A stretch of DNA of 10,142 nucleotides from an uncultured Gammaproteobacteria bacterium (lineage in GTDB: Bacteria; Pseudomonadota; Gammaproteobacteria; Pseudomonadales; DT-91). Position numbers and translations under genes: made by a program. Positions 6,658-10,142 of this stretch are shown here, piece by piece (position 1 is the stretch's first letter; each line of letters opens with the position of its first letter). The stretch lies in assembly GCA_929200485.1 (NCBI GenBank), contig CAKMZU010000071.1, forward strand, positions 1-10,142. The letters are read 5' to 3'. A model generated the notes under the pieces. That model was not told where the DNA came from. It saw nothing but the letters and a program-made list of their open reading frames with translations, and ran no database searches.

Positions 6658-7635
6658 TTACTTGGACTTTCTTAATGAATGCATCACTGACTTTGATGCA
6701 TTTTTGATAGAAATATTAGTGTCAATGATGTACGAGATGTCAGATTTTTCTGCAGATTTGTACTTGTCTTCAAAAGACTTATAAATGGCCGCGGATGCTC
6801 TGTAGGACTCTATATCCAGAGTTATTTTACTTGTCGGTTCAGGAACTTCCTGTTGATATGCAGTTATTTTCTTGGATAGAGCGACTGCTTTTTCTATATC
6901 TTCTTGATCGGAGATACCACTTTCGCTTGCGTTGTTAAGAATTCTGAAGATGTTTGGGCTATTGTTTGGCTTAATTTTGAATAAAGGGTGTTCAACATCT
7001 ATTGACTCCAACTTGATATCTTTAGTTGAATTTTGTGTTGCAGTCTCATAAGCAACTTCATATGCGGTATTGTATCTTCTGTTTTCATCAGCGACCATTT
7101 TTAGAAGACTTTCGCTCGTTGTGATTTTATCTGTTTCTATTCGGTCAAGTAGCCTGACAACCATTTTTCCAATCGTGCTTCGAACTTCTGTATCTTTAAT
7201 ATTTAAATTGTGGTGAATAAAGGTTTCAACCGTTTGCATGGTTGTAAAGAATAACTCAGGGTTGACTCTTCTGAGTGTTTTGGCACGTTCGCCACCAAAT
7301 TCAAGTAATATTTCGTTACCGGGCTGGTTATTTATTTTGCTTAATGTTCTGGAATATGCTTCATTTTCTAATTGCTTGGCTATTTCAGGGTTGGAAGGTA
7401 GAGTGATGCCTGGAGAGGAGGCATTAGAATTGGTTGAATAGTATTTTGATATCAAATAACTAATACCCGCCGCTGCCCCAATACTAAGTAAAGCCCCTGC
7501 AATGACTTTAAAATTTTGAAAGGGGTGTTTACTCGAAGAAAAGAATAGATCGTGTTGAGAGGGTACCTTTTTTTGGGCTGTGCAACTCGAACAAATTAAG
7601 ACGGAAAAAATGCAGAGAAATGTATAATAGCGCAT
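6658..7635 (-). CDS. Unrecognised exported or membrane-anchored protein
   Basis: I do not recognise this 325-residue protein. Residues 4-18 form a hydrophobic signal-like segment ending ICSSC, which suggests a lipoprotein attached at C18. The -3 position is Cys rather than the usual Leu, so the lipobox is not canonical. A second hydrophobic stretch at about 44-62 (VIAGALLSIGAAAGISYLI) is Gly/Ala-rich with a G53-x3-G57 spacing, like the glycine-zipper segments of some small envelope proteins. The rest (about 80-325) is hydrophilic, Asn/Lys/Ser/Glu-rich and mostly predicted helical, with no catalytic motif I can see; it would lie in the periplasm or on the cell surface. The ATG has a modest AGG 6 nt upstream. 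It is convergent with bioD and 124 bp downstream of the ketoacyl synthase gene on the same strand. It reads as more A+T-rich than the bio genes, so acquisition by transfer is possible. Confidence 0.8.
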   Translation of the reverse strand: MRYYTFLCIFSVLICSSCTAQKKVPSQHDLFFSSSKHPFQNFKVIAGALLSIGAAAGISYLISKYYSTNSNASSPGITLPSNPEIAKQLENEAYSRTLSKINNQPGNEILLEFGGERAKTLRRVNPELFFTTMQTVETFIHHNLNIKDTEVRSTIGKMVVRLLDRIETDKITTSESLLKMVADENRRYNTAYEVAYETATQNSTKDIKLESIDVEHPLFKIKPNNSPNIFRILNNASESGISDQEDIEKAVALSKKITAYQQEVPEPTSKITLDIESYRASAAIYKSFEDKYKSAEKSDISYIIDTNISIKNASKSVMHSLRKSK

Positions 7636-7708
7636 GGTATGCCTATATCGATAGTTAATAGATATTTCTTTAGCTATAGCGCTGATATCAATAAAGCTCT
7701 ATCTATAA

Positions 7709-7749
7709 TAAAAAAGTAATGGATGGCAGCGCCGCTTCGAGACGCTCCC
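7709..7749 (-). terminator. Possible intrinsic terminator of the ketoacyl synthase III gene
   Basis: Just after the stop codon on the minus strand, 7749-7741 and 7733-7725 can pair as GGgAGCGUC with GGCGCUgCC. This gives eight pairs including one G-U, one internal mismatch and a 7-nt loop. A run of six T follows at 7715-7710, about 9 nt beyond the stem, which is farther than ideal. It is the only G+C-rich dyad in this A+T-rich spacer. Confidence 0.4.
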
Positions 7750-7759
7750 CTATTTTTAA

Positions 7760-8878
7760 TTAACGCTTTTTCACTAGCAGGCTGCCGATAGAGTAACCTG
7801 CACCAAATGAGCAAATAACACCAATGTCACCTTGTTGGCAGTCATCCTGATGCAAATGAAATGCAATAATTGACCCTGCTGAGCTGGTGTTTGCATATTC
7901 ATTAAGAATAATCGGTGCTTCTTCTTCGGTTGCTTCTCGGCCTAAGACTTTTTTCGCGATGAGTTGATTCATCGAAAGGTTGGCTTGATGTAACCACAGC
8001 TTTTTAATATCACTTGCCGTCATTTTATGGTCATTAATTTGCGTAGTGATATGCTCAGCTGCCAGTGGACAGACTTCTTTAAACACTTTTCGGCCGTTTT
8101 GCATAAATAACTTATCGCGGGCGAACTGAGTTTCTTCTGATGTTCGATTGAGAAAACCGGCGTTATTTCGGATATTGTTCGAAAATCTGGTTGCTAATTT
8201 TGTATCTAAAATGGCAAAGCCATGGTTTGGCGGAGCCGTCTCTTCTGATTCAATGACCAGTGCAGTTGCAGCATCGCCAAAAATAAAGTGGCAATCTCTA
8301 TCACTAAAGTCCAGGTGACCACTGCAGATCTCAGGATTAATGACAAGTACGCGCTGTGCCTGGCCGGACTGAATACTGGCGATGGCATTGGCTACGCCAA
8401 ATGTTGCGGATGAACAAGCCACATTCATATCATAAGCAAAACCTTGAATGCCCAGGTGTTCTTGAACCTCAATGGAAACCGCTGGGTAAGGACGTTGCAG
8501 GTTAGAGCAGGCAACAATGACGCTATCGATATCTTCCGGTTTAAGATCCGCTTTGATTAATGCCTTTTCAGCCGCTATGACAGCCATTTCTGCCTGAATG
8601 CTGAGTTGGTCATCAGATCGCTCGGTTAATTCAGGACACATTCTTTCCGGGTTTAATATGCCGGATTTGTTAATAACGTGGCGGTTTTCAATGCCTGAAG
8701 CTTTAATAATGAAGGCTTCACTTGAGTAGAGCTTGGACTTATCGAGGCCTGCATCGGCATGTTTATCAATATATTGATTAAAGGCGTTGACCAGTTCTTC
8801 GTTGTTGATGCTTTCCGATGGCGTGAATAATCCTGTTCCTGTTATGACGCAATTGTTTTTTAACGTTTTTTGAGACAT
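7760..8878 (-). CDS. Beta-ketoacyl-ACP synthase III (FabH-like, long form)
   Basis: This 372-residue thiolase-fold enzyme has the full Cys-His-Asn triad of ketoacyl synthase III: C155 ([10 protein letters not shown]), H297 (WLHQANL) and N330 (YANTSSAGS), plus the C-terminal [10 protein letters not shown] (357-366). Family members condense an acyl-CoA primer with malonyl-ACP. At 372 residues it is longer than E. coli FabH (317), with an insertion near residues 30-90. It strongly resembles, from memory, Pseudomonas aeruginosa PA3286, reported to take octanoyl-CoA from beta-oxidation into fatty-acid synthesis. The primary FabH role is therefore less likely than an acyl-CoA salvage role, but this is inference. 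The ATG is followed directly by the expected first strand ([10 protein letters not shown]). The ribosome binding site is weak. The gene is divergent from an acyl-CoA dehydrogenase 159 bp away, which supports the beta-oxidation link. No acyl-carrier gene lies beside it. Confidence 0.93.
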   Translation of the reverse strand: MSQKTLKNNCVITGTGLFTPSESINNEELVNAFNQYIDKHADAGLDKSKLYSSEAFIIKASGIENRHVINKSGILNPERMCPELTERSDDQLSIQAEMAVIAAEKALIKADLKPEDIDSVIVACSNLQRPYPAVSIEVQEHLGIQGFAYDMNVACSSATFGVANAIASIQSGQAQRVLVINPEICSGHLDFSDRDCHFIFGDAATALVIESEETAPPNHGFAILDTKLATRFSNNIRNNAGFLNRTSEETQFARDKLFMQNGRKVFKEVCPLAAEHITTQINDHKMTASDIKKLWLHQANLSMNQLIAKKVLGREATEEEAPIILNEYANTSSAGSIIAFHLHQDDCQQGDIGVICSFGAGYSIGSLLVKKR

Positions 8879-9037
8879 AGGGTGTGATCCGGCGAATGGT
8901 GCAGTGCGTATGGTAAATATGGAATTTTTTTGGAAGTTCTAAGAAAAATCGCTGCAGATGATAGCAAATAATCCAAGTTAACGGTATTATCGCAGCTAAT
9001 TTTTTTATGAAAGCTAATAACATCAACGGGGAGTAGC
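8879..9037. promoter_or_regulatory. Divergent promoter region, ketoacyl synthase III / acyl-CoA dehydrogenase
   Basis: The 159-bp spacer must hold start signals for both directions. Good -10-like hexamers occur on both strands (TATTAT at 8985-8990 on plus; TATCAT around 8964-8959 on minus), but neither has a good -35 element. A short TTCT-a-AGAA dyad lies at 8937-8945. I cannot match it to known FadR or PsrA operators. The dehydrogenase has GGGGAG (9028-9033) as ribosome binding site. Confidence 0.35.
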
Positions 9038-10142
9038 ATGCCTGAGTATAAGTCACCCCTTCGGGATATCCAATTCGTTCTCGAAGACTATCTTGATTGT
9101 AGTTCACATTATGCATCACTAGTTGGTGCTAATCTGTTAGACGATGAAACACGTGTTGCTATCACTCAAGAAGCCGCTAAATTTGCTGAAAACGTCCTTT
9201 CGCCAATTAGTCTGTCGGCAGACTCAGAAGGTTGGCAGTTCAATAATGGTGAAGTGAAAACGCCGACTGGATTTAAAGAAGCCTTCACTGCTTATGCCGA
9301 AGGTGGCTGGGCGGGCATGATTTCCGATGAAAACTACGGTGGTCAAAATTTGCCTGGCTCGATCGGTATTGTTGTCAACGAAATGCTAGGTGCTGCGAAC
9401 TGGGCATGGACCATGTACACAGGGCTTAGCTTTGGCGCGATTAAATGTATCGGTGAGCATGGTACTGAAGAACAGAAAAATATTTACATGGCGAACCTGA
9501 TCGGCGGTACTTGGACAGGTACCATGTGTTTAACAGAATCTCATTGTGGTTCGGACGTTGGCCTGTTGAAAACAAAAGCAGAGCCCCAATCTGATGGAAC
9601 GTACAAAATTACCGGTAATAAAATTTTTATCACTGGTGGTGAGCACGATATGGCAGAAAACATTGTTCATCTTGTGCTAGCACGTGTTCCAGGTGCGCCT
9701 GAAGGCTCTAAAGGTATTTCTTTATTCTTGGTGCCCAAATTTATTCCTAATGCCGATGGCAGTCTGGGTGAGAGAAACCAGCTTAGCTGTGGCTCGATTG
9801 AAAAGAAAATGGGTATCAAAGGTTCTGTCACCTGTGTGATGAACTTTGATGGCGCAAAAGGCTTTATTGTTGGTGAAGAAAATTCTGGTTTAATGCAGAT
9901 GTTCACCATGATGAACGATGCGCGTTTAGGGACTGCACTTCAGGGTTTGTGTGGTGCTGAAGCCTCTTTCCAAGGTGCGCTAGCCTACGCTAAAGAGCGT
10001 TTGGCTATGCGTGCATTGACTGGCCCTAAAAATACTGATGGCCCTGCAGACCCGATTATTGTGCATCCAGACGTTCGTCGTATGCTGATGACGCAAAAAG
10101 TCCTTTCTGAAGGTTTCCGGGCCTTTTTATATGGTGTTGCGT
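9038..10142 (+). CDS. Acyl-CoA dehydrogenase, long FadE-like type, N-terminal part (runs off right edge)
   Basis: The visible 368 residues belong to the flavin-dependent acyl-CoA dehydrogenase superfamily, which introduces the alpha-beta double bond in acyl-CoA. They begin with the short N-terminal extension typical of the roughly 600-residue subgroup (SPLRDIQFVLEDYLD, 6-20). The central FAD/substrate signature CLTESHCGSD follows at 164-173. The helical C-terminal domain starts around MMNDARLGTALQGL (291-304). The catalytic glutamate region and C-terminal extension lie beyond the window. This subgroup includes Pseudomonas-type FadE enzymes and also methylthiopropanoyl-CoA dehydrogenase (DmdC), so the substrate cannot be fixed from sequence alone. 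The neighbouring ketoacyl synthase III and the recalled presence of acyl-CoA dehydrogenases after bioD in Pseudomonas favour beta-oxidation. GGGGAG 4 nt before the ATG supports the start. Confidence 0.93.
   Translation, partial: MPEYKSPLRDIQFVLEDYLDCSSHYASLVGANLLDDETRVAITQEAAKFAENVLSPISLSADSEGWQFNNGEVKTPTGFKEAFTAYAEGGWAGMISDENYGGQNLPGSIGIVVNEMLGAANWAWTMYTGLSFGAIKCIGEHGTEEQKNIYMANLIGGTWTGTMCLTESHCGSDVGLLKTKAEPQSDGTYKITGNKIFITGGEHDMAENIVHLVLARVPGAPEGSKGISLFLVPKFIPNADGSLGERNQLSCGSIEKKMGIKGSVTCVMNFDGAKGFIVGEENSGLMQMFTMMNDARLGTALQGLCGAEASFQGALAYAKERLAMRALTGPKNTDGPADPIIVHPDVRRMLMTQKVLSEGFRAFLYGVA

Noticed and set aside
7238..7441. A 67-codon plus-strand frame inside the orphan membrane-protein gene
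   Set aside because: The minus-strand gene has a signal-like start and a ribosome binding site; the opposite frame has neither. This is slightly less certain because the minus-strand protein is itself unrecognised.
7643..7691. Cluster of short palindromes (TATCGATA, GCTATAGC, TGATATCA) and a TTGATA -35-like hexamer upstream of the orphan gene
   Set aside because: The palindromes are only 8 bp in A+T-rich DNA, and no good -10 element lies at proper spacing from TTGATA, so neither a promoter nor an operator can be claimed.
8778..9119. A 113-codon minus-strand frame spanning the divergent region between the ketoacyl synthase and the acyl-CoA dehydrogenase
   Set aside because: It overlaps the ends of two well-supported genes and crosses their promoter region; its product looks like a random translation.

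Overview
The window looks like a chromosomal, moderately A+T-rich segment from a free-living, probably marine gammaproteobacterium. The main clue is the layout comF (divergent) – bioB – bioF – bioH/bioC – bioD followed by an acyl-CoA dehydrogenase. From memory, this resembles the bio locus of Pseudomonas and relatives. bioH and bioC are fused into one reading frame in the order H–C, an arrangement I recall being named BioHC in Saccharophagus degradans and Teredinibacter turnerae. That favours a Cellvibrionaceae-like or related lineage, but the assignment is inference.

Region by region: bases 1-508 (minus strand) hold the N-terminal part of a lysine/alanine-rich coiled-coil protein that runs off the left edge. 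Bases 509-849 are an A+T-rich intergenic stretch with a plausible sigma-70 promoter for that gene. Bases 850-1557 (minus) encode a ComF-family phosphoribosyltransferase-like protein. Bases 1558-2009 separate comF from the divergent biotin operon; they contain a candidate promoter overlapped by evenly spaced GTTAAC-type motifs (a possible BirA operator), a 16-bp palindrome and a doubtful 34-codon open frame. Bases 2010-6612 (plus) are the operon bioB-bioF-bioHC-bioD. Bases 6658-7635 (minus) encode an unrecognised membrane-associated or exported protein. Bases 7760-8878 (minus) encode a 372-residue ketoacyl synthase III, divergent from an acyl-CoA dehydrogenase that starts at 9038 and runs off the right edge.

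How the genes work together: BioC methylates malonyl-ACP (or -CoA) so that ordinary fatty-acid synthesis can extend it. BioH removes the methyl group from pimeloyl-ACP methyl ester. BioF makes 8-amino-7-oxononanoate, BioD closes the ureido ring of dethiobiotin, and BioB inserts sulfur. BioA, which acts between BioF and BioD, is not in the window and must be encoded elsewhere. The ketoacyl synthase / acyl-CoA dehydrogenase pair suggests a link between beta-oxidation intermediates and fatty-acid synthesis. I saw no tRNA, rRNA, CRISPR array, transposase or phage gene. The least ordinary elements are the BioHC fusion, the orphan membrane protein next to bioD, and the motif array upstream of bioB. 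I do not see strong evidence of an entirely new system.
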